This document shows positions 45,186 to 55,667 of a stretch of DNA of 64,000 nucleotides, piece by piece. Position numbers and translations under genes: made by a program. The first letter of the stretch is position 1, and every line of letters starts with the position of its first letter. Source of the DNA: Porites lobata (lineage: Eukaryota > Cnidaria > Anthozoa > Scleractinia > Poritidae); assembly GCA_942486035.1 (NCBI GenBank), contig CALNXK010000078.1, positions 1,787,501 to 1,851,500 of the forward strand, in the 5' to 3' direction. The notes under the pieces are model-generated. The model saw only the letters and a program-made list of their open reading frames with translations, was not told where the DNA came from and did no database searches.

Positions 45186-47950
45186 ATGGAAGATAACACG
45201 AACTGAGTTCAACTGAAAAAGCATGAAGCGATGCATTTAATTTAACTCAAACTTCCAATCAATTCATTTTTAGTTTCTCTTTTTTTCTTTTCTTTTTCTA
45301 TTAATATAACAGAATTCATTTCTGGAATTAGGAAATACAAATACCTGCTAAAAGGAATCATCAGAGAAAAGCTCGACGTCAGCCTTCTAACTCTAAAAAT
45401 TTAATTGTCTGAATCTGCAGTTAGAATGGTTTATTACTGAGTTGTTTGCCTATAGCTTATTTTATGGACATGGATGTCAGAATAGGATGTTTAGGTAATA
45501 CAGGCTCCAGATTTAGTAACGTACGCTACCAGATACTTTTCTTGCTGAGGCAACTGTCCCCGATCAACGCTTAAAACGGAGCATGTACAGCTTATCACAA
45601 CACCGTAATCGCTCGAGTAACTAAACACATGATCACAAAAACTACTTAACATTCTGCTCTATAAATCATGAATAAAACACAATCACACACGGGATACCTT
45701 GTGTGCCAGAGAGTGCTTGCTTTCTTAGAGTCGCCAGTGTTGTTGCAAATCTCCTTGCGACACATCATACAAACATGTTTCACCTTTTTAACAGCAGTTT
45801 CAGTTTAAAGAAAGAAGTTTTTCTAGTGAGAACTCTACACTTGTTTACTTGTATCTAAAGTCAAGTTTTCCTTTATTTACATTTCAAAAAATCACATTGT
45901 GTTCAAATCGCAAAACATGTGATTTTTTTTCTGGGAGGCTCTTGTAGTAATCTGTACTTTTAATTAAAAAAATAAAAATGTTTAGTTTATGGACACTTTA
46001 AGAAATGATACAATACATTAGAAAGATAAGCCCACAAAGTGCAATACTCAATCCTCTTCAACAAGGGGCATGGGATAGTTAATGGAGCTTCGTCGCAGGT
46101 TCCTGCCCCTCGTTTTGAGGAGAGGTTTTTAATTGCCTTCTTGTCAACTCTAATTCTGTATCTGTATTTGCAGACGTAACGCAAAGGGTTGAAATCTTAA
46201 CACAGAATTTTCCCTGCTAGCGTTTGTCATTGACTTTGATGTAGTACTAGATTAATAATATATAGTTAAGCACATATTTATATTATCCCAACATTTTGTT
46301 CTTTTGTGATAATTATCAAATACGAACTTGCCCGTAACAGTATTTATTTCATGCCATCAGATATTCATCTGATGTCATTTTGGAATTTCATCTCTTAGGT
46401 TGTTTTGATACAGTTTTTATTCACAATGAAATCCATTGAGAAAACAGGTTGGTTTTCAGGATTGCAAGAAAGAAATACGCCAAAGTTTCTAAGCAGCGAA
46501 ATTATGATATTAAGCACCATTCTGACGCTACTTAAGTTTAATTAGAGTCATTTAGAACTTTTTTTTTATTAAATAATTTATCAAGGCTATGGAAAATATA
46601 AGATTTGAAACATATTTACGTTTTAATTGAATTCAAACATGCACTTTTTTTTATTTCTCACGGAGGCTATTTGCTAAACACCACACTAGGTTCCAGTTTG
46701 TGTCGGACTTTCAGTAGCAGGTCTAGATCGCGCAAAAGTCGGCTTTTTTCTTCTGCTTTTTTTTGCGTTTTTTGTTTATTGTTGTCATAGTGATATTGAT
46801 TTTACTTAAAACTGCATTTTGACAAATTCCAATTCATAGTCAGTCACTGGTGAAAATTTTATAGCGATCGGACAAGGATAAAATCACTTTTTAGGCGATT
46901 TAAAAAATATCCGTACGGTCTCCAAAAAAACTGTATCGAAACACCTTAATTAACTGAATTTGTTTAGAAATATTATAATTCTTGATATTATTTTATTTGC
47001 ATTGAAGACGTATTCCGCCGTCGTTTGTTCAAACGTCTGCCCCTAAAAATGTTACTAGATTTCATTATCAGCATCCAATTTACATGCCTCGTCCGCAGTC
47101 ACTCGCGATAGTTCTCGGGGTATTTAAGCTGAATTATCAAGTACAGCGAGACAAAGGAGGAAACGGAAAGGGAACAAAAAAAAAAGAAAGCAAATGGTTT
47201 ACCTTCCCATCTTTCATTAAGAACCTTGAAAAAGCCTGCACACGAGACAGTGCAGTTAATACCGAGGCATGCGATGTTATTCATCTTATATTTTCATCCA
47301 ATGCTTTAAGTATAGGTTATACATGTTCATTACCTCTATGTTAAAGGGCGATTATGCAGTGAAAGTAAATTAAAATCGTGCTATTATTACACCATGGTAA
47401 CTATACTGTATATTTAAAATACTGATAAGGTCTAGCATCTTTACTATTTATTTCGAGTGCTATTTAAGTCACATTTGTGCGCATACTATTAGCCAGAGGA
47501 AAAATGTAAAATATATTGTTAAGCGCAAATAAAGGGAGACAAAAAAATCCTTCTTTTTTATGTTATTTTGCGAATTAGAAAGAAGCAATAGAAATTACTT
47601 GGGTCGCTTGGGCTGTGAGCTTTGCATATAGTATTGATTATTCAAAGTTAAAACCATCCCGGTCAGATACAGTTTTTCTTTTTTAAAGTGCTCATTCCTT
47701 CGAAAGGTTCAGGAGGACTGAGTGTCGTAGTATGAAACACATGAATCTAAGCAGAGAACCTTCGTTGTCTTGGTAAAAACGGTTCGTTGCATTGTGTCTC
47801 TGAAAATAACTACTGTCGTCCTTTTTGGCCGCGTTTAATGTATCATTTGCACAATTTGTATTGATGTACCTGAGACGGATAGGCTCTTTGTGAAGCTTGG
47901 CAACGTGCTTGAATACCACTTAGCAACGGCTCACAATGTGGCAAACCATC
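45186..47950 (+). other. Gene 2 3' flank, duplicate of 6285-11070
   Basis: Noncoding. AATAAA at 45671-45676 is a candidate poly(A) signal. The block lacks the three insertions found in the first copy (7153-8038, 9605-9974, 10470-10780). No gene was recognised. Confidence 0.5.
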
Positions 47951-48329
47951 TAATCGTTCATTCAGGCCCCAACCCCCACCCCCCCCCACCCCTCCCCCAC
48001 GTATCCGGGTATAGTATCAATCCGCAACTATCTATTTCCAGATTCAAAAGTTTCCACGTCCACACGTATCCATTTTGAAATCGAATTTGCCCGTCCACTC
48101 GTATCCGGATTCACTGTTAGTACCCAGGGCTCCTCTAGGAACATTGGTAACAGAGCACGCGTTGTAAAGACGGATAAGAGCAGAGTTAAGAGCAACAGAG
48201 AAAACCTGGGAAAGAGGTTGCCATCTTGGATACAGTATTCATGGTAAAAACTGGGCTGGATCTTGTTAAATTGAAAATTATCGCGCGATATAAAAATGTA
48301 GGTACCGTGTCCTCTATGGGCCACCGTAG

Positions 48330-48480
48330 AAATAAGATAAAACATAATAAAAATTTAAATCCTAGGATATCGCGAGTTTAAAGCTAGTAAGATCCACCAT
48401 CTCACGCGTTTTATTTGACAGTTGGTTCCAAGCTGTTGCACCCCGATAAGAAACTGAACGCTTAAAGGTACGCGATCACG
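48330..48480 (-). mobile_element. LINE 3' fragment, same family as 24062-24475
   Basis: Minus strand reads SYRGATAWNQLSNKTREM then LTSFKLAIS and a stop. Nucleotide identity with 24245-24350 is high. It is heavily truncated. Confidence 0.7.
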
Positions 48481-49646
48481 GTTATGCGCAATCGCGCCGT
48501 TTGCCCCTTCAGAATAAATTTGTTGGGCCAACACTAAATTCGAAATCGCCATTACTGGTACAATCATTGAAAATCCTTCGTTTTATTCCGACATCCGTCG
48601 CTTTGGCTGGCCTAGTTATACTTCGGTAGTGGTGATTAACGTGTGGTTGTGCTGTGTCACTGGTTACATTTTAAGAAGACGCAAAAAATAATGTTTTGAT
48701 CATGGAGGTTCAGAAGAGCATCGTGGCCGTCCGGCAACTGGACGTTCTCAAGAGTCTTTGGAGATAGAGAAGCTTAGCCGATCGATCTGGTATGGTTCTA
48801 GGAGTAGTGTGTGGCTTACGAAAAAAATACACAACACTTGGAAAGTGGTTAAAGGCATGAGTTCGTTCAACTTTGATTTGATTTTTGACTCCGACCTGTA
48901 GTTATACCGCAACAGGCCGCGCGATCTTCACCGATCTGGTACACTTGAAATGTTCTTTGTATCTTTGCTTTACGATCGTATATGTTTAAGATTTGATGTT
49001 TTTAAAATAAATTATTACCTGAATATTCTGTTTATAATCTAGTTTCTTTATGTGTTCTACTCGATAACATTTGTTTTGCGGAACACTGACCCGATGCAAC
49101 GCGAATGAATTTGTTCATTTGCTGATAAGCAATTGAAATATTTATGCTTCATTAAGGATAATCTTTATACTCATATGTTGTGTGTTTTTGTCACCAGTCA
49201 GGCGCTATTTGTAGGTATTTCTCGGTTTATGTAAGGCGAAGTGAGAGAACAGTAATAAAATGTTTGTTTACAAATTTTGTTTGCCGATCGGTGACTGCTT
49301 TGTTAGCATGGGTACGACCTCGTAAAAATAAACGTTGGTAAATGTTTGTTTCAAAGGAGGAGAGGGCTGTAAATCTTATTTTTATCGGCTGCAACATATA
49401 TCTGAGGAGTAGCAAAGAATAAAATTGAGTTATGGGGATATATAAAATCAAACCAAATGCCGGTAAATACTCTCGCGTCGCGAACAATAAATTTGAATTT
49501 TGTAAATTTACTTTTCTTGATGTAGACCCTGACGCTTCAGTGTTATAATGGAGTTTAACTGAAGAGTGGGTCACCTTTCCGGTGGCCTTCGAAACAGGCT
49601 TGTATTAAACACCCATGCACTCAGGATTTGAGTAGTTCACCTACTG

Positions 49647-49650
<4 letters not shown>
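48481..49650. other. Intergenic, nothing recognised
   Basis: AT-rich sequence without known domains, RNA genes or clear terminal repeats. Confidence 0.3.

Positions 49651-49680
<30 letters not shown>
49651..49680. repeat. (TA)n microsatellite
   Basis: About 14 TA units directly beside the Penelope-like element end, a common target or tail. Confidence 0.9.
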
Positions 49681-49684
<4 letters not shown>

Positions 49685-49717
49685 TCACAGGAGTTCAGGC
49701 TTCAGGAGTAATCATTG

Positions 49718-49791
49718 ATCGTTTATTGCGACAGTGCTGTTTCGTATGGTCCGAAATTGTAGGACCACACTCATCAGGCAACTTCAACGAT
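49718..49791 (-). ncRNA. Type I hammerhead ribozyme
   Basis: On the minus strand: core CUGAUGA (49771-49777), stem II GUGUGGUCC with GGACCAUAC (nine pairs, one G-U; loop 49753-49761), core GAAA (49740-49743), short stem III ACAG/CUGU with a two-base loop, then GUC (49730-49732). Stem I closes as GUUGC/GCAAU and, past an internal loop, AUCGUU/AACGAU. All invariant core bases are present. Predicted cleavage falls after the C at 49730. The short stem III is typical of retroelement hammerheads. Confidence 0.85.
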
Positions 49792-49865
49792 TGACCATTA
49801 AAATTAAAAGCTGGCAGTAAATATAGGGATGCGTTAAGAGATAGTATCTAGGTAACAGATGGATT

Positions 49866-49951
49866 GTGTCTTAGTTACGTTACTCTAGAGTTCTGAAGTA
49901 CATATCTGTTTCTGTGGGGGCATGAACTCTAGAGTAACGTAACTAAGACAC
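49866..49951. repeat. Perfect 28-bp inverted repeat with 30-nt loop
   Basis: Arms 49866-49893 and 49924-49951 (gtgtcttagttacgttactc...) are exact complements. It overlaps the end of the Penelope-like frame, so the insertion probably carries an inverted 5' piece. Confidence 0.85.
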
Positions 49952-50449
49952 TTTCCGGCAACTTTAACAATAAAATAGCAAATTGTTAGCAAATTTTAGA
50001 CACTTTCATCGGTAACTTTTTGGAGATTTATCGGCAATTAATGTTGCAGTTTCTTTAGCTAGGCTTTAAAAATTAAGGTGTAATAAAACAAGACAACAAA
50101 ACATATGGCGTAATGGCGGAAACACCGCTCCGCGATCGGCGTGGTGGACGACTTCCATAGCGTGACTATAAAGCCCTACTTATTTCCCCTGTGCTAATTT
50201 TTGCGCGTCAGATTGGACAAGTTCAGGTAGGTCCAAAAGAAAAAAACTTAGTACGGCCTAACACTCCACAGCACTACGGGCTCAAACCTCCGTCCAGCAT
50301 CGTGCAACTTAATGGAACGGTGTAGGCAAATATTTTGTTCTAGGAACTTTATCTTATCAGACTACGAGCCGACTCTGCCGGCACGTGCAGGAATACAATC
50401 AAATATAAAAGTTTGCGTTAAAATCAAAGCTTGGGGAAGTCGCCGTGAG

Positions 50450-51960
50450 ACTTAAACCGCCACTGATACGTGCGAAGCATGTAGCCCGCCAAGCCTGGAA
50501 AAAAGGTTAGAGATATGGTACACTGGCCATTCTCGGTGCGGCGGACAATAACACGGTCCGACGGGTGCGTATATAGAGTTGGTAGCAACCCGAGGACCAT
50601 CTGCCTAAAACCTTAATTAACCAGTCTTGCAAGCCAGCAGCAGCTGCCGTAGAAGGAGCGCCAATACGAAAACAGTGCCCTTTGATAGAGTTATATGGTA
50701 GACCGGCTTGACGCGTGGCGTCCCTGAGAAGGTTAACGATGGCGGATCTAGTAAGTTGACGCCGCTATTGGAAAGGAAAAAGTGATCCGCGCGGGCGAGC
50801 GGTCTGAAAGTAATCACGCATAGCAGTCACCGTACAAACCGGTGAGGTGGAGCATGCAATAACAAGCGTATGCCCTTAGCGAAAGGCATCGGACTTGGAA
50901 GCCTTAAGAAAAAGAGACATTCGCTGCGGGGAAGCCAGATTGGGCTGTAACGACACACAGTCAGTGGACAAGTCAACCTGGGGCGAAATCTCGAAATCCC
51001 CTGATAAATAAACTCGTTACAGCGGAGAAACGCAAAAAAGGCGAGGAAGAAGGCTGCCCGGACCATAGTAAAGTTGTGATCCCCCAACCAGGAGTGCAAA
51101 ATTGGCTTAATCGCTTGTAAAAACCCCGGAGTGACGGGTTGACGAAGAATGACTGACCTTGGTAGCGTAAAAATACCCCGGAGGATCTTTTTCAAAAGTA
51201 ATTTTCCTGAAAGGGGATCTCCATGCCCACAGGAAATGTGTAAATTACGAACAGCTGCTAAGTATAACTTAATACTGCTATGTTTAATTGTCCTAGCCAG
51301 ATATGAGGCAACATAAATCAATGTTATTTCCGAAGCTGGGAGAATGTCACCCTCCCTAGACATTAGCCTGTTTGAAAGGCAAAACTGAAAAGAACGTTTT
51401 TCACCTAACTCATAAACACGGTTGGTAGTCCAAGCCAGTCCCCACTTTGCGTACGTCTGAACCTCTTTCTTAGTGAAGGCGGGATGGTACACGTTTTTTT
51501 TGTGGCTTGGGAGCCGACGCCCGGAAACGTTCGTCCTGAAAGCGGGAGAGAGCATCAGCGATGTCGCTAGATACCCCAGGGACATGGCGAGCCCTGACAA
51601 AGAAATTGTGTTTCATTGAAAGGAGTACAAGGAACCTCATGAGGTCATTAAAAGAGTGGCCTTTGAGTGACCCGAGTTGATAATGGCGTTTACCGATTCG
51701 TTATCGTACCAAAATTGAATTGAATTCGCTTGCCAGAAAAATGCGGGAACCAGAGTGCGCACACCTCTGCTATATATAGCAAAAGGTTCCTGCCATTCAA
51801 TGCTGATACCCTTGGTGGGGCTAAAGTGTATGTGAGGGACCACTTCCCCTGGAACCATGCATTGACCATTAAGGTGACTCGACCCAGTTTTTTTGCGGGG
51901 TACCATCCTACTTTGAAGCTCTCTGGTATCCCCACCTTTACTTTTATCGTAAATCTAACA
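50450..51960 (-). mobile_element. DIRS-type retrotransposon fragment (RNase H + tyrosine recombinase)
   Basis: Minus-strand order: RNase H part (HIHFSPTKGISIEWQEPF, then PHFSGKRIQFW and DNESVNAIINSGHSKA), then tyrosine recombinase. The recombinase frame 51600-50827 has AKWGLAWTTN, YLAAVRNLHISCGHGDP, LRQPVTPGFLQAI and the first catalytic Arg in AFLRCNEF. After frameshifts, the HxxR box (GHCFRIGA) and the catalytic Tyr (LGRWSSGCYQLYIRT) follow near 50575-50665. The reverse transcriptase is missing and several frameshifts are present, so it is dead. Confidence 0.85.
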
Positions 51961-52079
51961 CAGGGAATGGATAACATATAGATCAATCTACAATATAAAA
52001 TAAAAGTTTTGGCGATCGGAGTAAATGTCACGTGGTTATAATGCCACGCCCCTGTTGCTGGCATTTTTTCGTGAAAATC

Positions 52080-52570
52080 TCTCGGCTACAGATAGTGCGC
52101 ATTAGTGCCTTGCGCTGAACAGAGTTTCACCAAAATCGCAAAGACCTAATTCGAGAAATTCAGCGGTTTCCAAATTTAGGTCATAATTTATGCGAAAATG
52201 ATTAGCAAACTTTACACGGATTATATCTAATAAACTATGAGATTCATCTCTCTAATGCTCACCGAGATATAATAATTTTGGTACAGTGAGACAGGCCATC
52301 GCGTGATAGATAGAGGTTTAACTAACAATTTTTAATTACTTCTCGTGCTTCTTGTGCCTTTGCAAAAAAATCAAGAAGTGCTACACACTAAATCTACTTA
52401 CTATTACAAAAATATCATTTTTCATAGGTTTAATGCAAGCCAATAATTAAACCAACTCGTAACGGGAATATCTCGGTGAGCATTCGGAAGTCAGCCAAGC
52501 GTGGTCATTGCACGCGTGCTGAACAAGAATGCTGTATAATGACAGACTAGAAACAATAAACAACTCCCAA
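52080..52570. other. Intergenic, probable old repeat
   Basis: Two 'cgg(t)gagcat' and 'taatt(a/t)a' themed stretches in opposite orientation (52250s and 52460s, aatgctcaccgagat and atctcggtgagcat) suggest a degraded inverted-repeat element. Nothing else was recognised. Confidence 0.35.
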
Positions 52571-52574
52571 AGTG

Positions 52575-53060
52575 TGCCAACAGGAAAATGCCCCCAATTA
52601 GCTAACTGTTAAGCTAAATACATCTGAGAGGGCGAGGCCGAGATCCCGGTTGCTCGAGCCGAGATCTCGGCAAGCGGGTCAGCCCACCTTCTCGTAAAAA
52701 CACAAAATTCACTAACAGGTGTGTCTTAAGCTAGAGATAGGTCGAGATAGAAGGAGAATTTCAAAAGGCTGGGCCGATGGTTTTAGTTTGACAGGGCTCA
52801 AAAACCACCGACTGTGGTTTGCTCACACCTTGAAGAAGGGCTTTAACAGTTTTTTTTTTTATTATTCAATGACCTGTTAGTATAAGTGAATAGCTCCATT
52901 AATTCTGGCAGAGAGAGAGACTGCTGGTAGCCTATCCAGGCATGCCAGAGTCAATATTTAGGAATCTTTTAAGTTGACTGGTCGGTAAAGAGGGAACCAA
53001 TGTTTTAAAATTTAGCAGTGCTATTTAAGGAAAATCAATAAGAAATCATTGATTGTAGAG
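52575..53060. repeat. Partner of the 480-bp repeat at 16995-17480
   Basis: Colinear and close to identical to 16995-17480. It abuts sequence matching 11465 at its right end. Confidence 0.7.
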
Positions 53061-54750
53061 TAGAGCGGTTGGCGTAGGAAAACTGCCAACAAAAACGATA
53101 ACACTATTCTATACATGTGTGTGGATTTCATATAAGGTGCCTGTACTGAGTCTCTAGACAGCCAAGTCCAAGGAGCAAATACTCACCCTCACCACCCATG
53201 AAGCTTTTGACTAGTCAATCACTTCCCCCAAGCTCTGCTAGTAGTGTTATGATTATGAGTCACAGCATTGATTTGGCTGAGCTAGCCCAAAGGAAAATTT
53301 CTCTGACTTTGCACTGCTATCTGACAAAAACTGTAATCAAAGTGACAAACTCTCCCCTCCCTACCCTCCTGGTTTACACACAAGGACAGGCTAATAAGAG
53401 GGTTCTCAAAAATGCTGACGTTAGAGCTTGTAGTGCCTTTACAGGCGGATAGACGAACGCTTTGTACGCAGATCCAAGAATGCCCTAAAAGGCAAGTATA
53501 GACTCAAAAATCTTGATTGTTTTTTTTGCCAGCGAAAGGTAAGGAAAGCAAAGGTTTCTCAAACCGAATTGATGTTGAAGAGTCCTCGGACTAAGTATGC
53601 TATGTTACTATAAAACTTACAAAAAATATCGATCTGCAGAATTTTTTCATTTTTTATTTTTGCATTTGCACGTGCGCGCATGTCTTCGCCCCGGCATGTA
53701 TGCGTTACAGCTGAAGAATAAACGACATAATCTGGGGCTCGGTCGCTGTGTTCTCTAAGGGCCTCTGTACATGGAGGTGGGGGACCCCAGGTAAGTGAGG
53801 TAACATGTGGCGGGTCACCCCGCCTAACATGTAAACGTGATCACATCAAAATAAGAGATTATATGGACAGGCGGGTTACCCCACCTAAGCGGGTTACCTC
53901 ACCTTCCTGGGGTCCCCCACCTCCATGTAAAAAGTCCCTAATATTCATGTATCAAACTGTGCCACGCCTGTTGCTGAAGAAACGCCGCCCGTATGAAATT
54001 ATTTCAATGTAAACACAGGAAACCAAGTTCCACCTTAAAAAAAAACATGAGAGTGTAGATGGGTAAGAGACGTGTCAAGCAGCAGAATATATCAGTTATT
54101 GGTCTATTCAAGTTAGCTGGACGACAGAAGAAAATGGATGACGTTTTCGTAAACACACGTAAGCACACGTTTGAGTCACTCTCCCAAAAACGAATAAACA
54201 AAACAAAACAAAACAAACTACAAACAAACACACAAACTCAATCCCAAACAACATTTGTCACGTGTCTTTTACTCTGTTTGTTTGTTTATGTGCCATGTTT
54301 ATATTGTCTAGTTGTTCGTTTGTCTGTTATTTGTTTTTTCACGTGTCTTAATTTCCGATACTTTTTAACTAGTTGTAGTTGTTCATTTCAACTGTGTTAA
54401 GCGACCAGTTTTCAAAGGTCCCGAGTTTCCCTGCATACAATACAAACATTGTAATGGTTATCTTTATCAACCGGCCTCCTCTTTGCAGCCCATGGCAGGC
54501 TTTCTTTGTTATTTTTACCTGTGCTAACTAGCAGTCACCCGCAAATGTAAGAATTATCATAGAATGAGGAATGAGATATTTCGGCCGGATGAGCTTCAGG
54601 GCTCGCAGTCACTGTTTGTTAGGCCACCAGGATGACGAATAGCACTTAATCATAATAGTGCTTTTATTTCACCTTTACCGGTTCATAAGTTATATTTGCA
54701 ACTTTGTTGAAAGGGCAGAAATTGAAAGATCAGATGAGATTGGGGCCGCC
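53060..54750. other. Duplicate of 11460-13320
   Basis: Noncoding block paired with the first copy; carries the extra Harbinger-like MITE and lacks the G-run MITE. About 53160-53390 has no partner and no recognised content. Confidence 0.45.
53759..53938. mobile_element. Harbinger-like MITE with TAA duplication
   Basis: Ends gggcctctgtacatggaggt and, inverted, gggactttttacatggaggt. Arms continue with gggggaccccagg(t/a). TAA lies on both sides (53756-53758, 53939-53941). The duplicate copy has the single TAA at about 12577. Length 180 bp. A TWA 3-bp duplication is the mark of PIF/Harbinger. Confidence 0.75.
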
Positions 54751-54997
54751 CTGGTTGCCTTATTGCTTGGTTGAATCAAGATTGAATAGTGTTACACTAT
54801 CAAAGTGTGTTCTGATTGGCTACGCGAGTGGGCAAGATGGGCCCAATCATCATCATGACCGATAGAGAAATTAAAGAGACCTTTAAAGAGACCTTTTTTT
54901 CCCCATAAGGGAATGAAGTTGGATGAGAGTATTAATTCAAGCACAATGTCAATGAAATAGAAGCTTTCAAATTGACCAACTCAAAATAAGCACAAAA

Positions 54998-55032
<35 letters not shown>

Positions 55033-55034
55033 CA
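54998..55034. repeat. (ATT)n microsatellite
   Basis: About 12 ATT units followed by AT-rich sequence. Confidence 0.9.
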
Positions 55035-55588
55035 TTTATTATTTTTATTTTTTTTATAACAAGAGTGTTTCTTTCTTTATGACCCGCGCTAATACTAACA
55101 ACGTAGACGTAGACCACTTACTTTTTTTTACGCCAGTAGACGCGCATGTTTTAAGGCCCATATTGTACGGGCGGTAATAATTAACCCGGTCTAATAAACA
55201 TTTTATCATTGTTATTTAATGTTTTTGTCGGAAATAAAGTAGTGATGACCTCAAAACTGAACCATGTAATAGTATCCCAAGAAAAATACTAGGCTGAAAA
55301 ATTAACTGTATAAAAGACCACACGCAGAAAAGCGTTAAAAGCTTGGAACTTGTTTAAAAAAAATAAGCGATCACTCCCCGAATTACATCTGCTTTGGAGG
55401 GAAACTGTCTGAAAACAACATTGCAGCTGCAATAGTGAATGTTCGTTTCATAATTTGACTGGCTCGCAGAACAATTAATTATCCTTTGAGCTGTTAATAC
55501 GCATGACAATACTGTGAACGTTTTAATTTTCTGCACAAGTTATTAGCGGTAACTTTCAATTTGCGGCAGAGACGGAAAAGACGGGAAC

Positions 55589-55667
55589 ATGTATGTCCCC
55601 CGTGAAGTTGGCGTTTTCTTCCTATTGCTGTTTTTCTTAAAGGTTGCCTCCTTCGCCTGCATTGATG
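55589..55667 (+). CDS. Candidate first exon: signal peptide (type B)
   Basis: ATG at 55589, donor gtatgt at 55668, phase 1 out, the same phase as exon A. It encodes 26 residues, MYVPREVGVFFLLLFFLKVA and a short S/F/A/C-I-D tail, a strong signal peptide ending in the same C-x-D style as type A. No PAN exon follows within the window before the next first exons. It could start gene 3 by long splicing or be an orphan start. Confidence 0.6.

Larger units (their letters stand above)
49681..49960 (-). mobile_element. 3' end of a Penelope-like element
   Basis: On the minus strand a short frame ends CPHRNRYVLQNSRVT and a stop, resembling the C-terminal end of the GIY-YIG region in Penelope-like elements. 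It is followed by a noncoding stretch and a hammerhead ribozyme, then an AT microsatellite. Only the 3' end is here. Penelope-like elements are known to carry hammerheads in this place. Confidence 0.65.

Noticed and set aside
54059..54400. 113-codon plus-strand frame
   Set aside because: The matching region in the other block copy (12710-12960) does not keep the frame.
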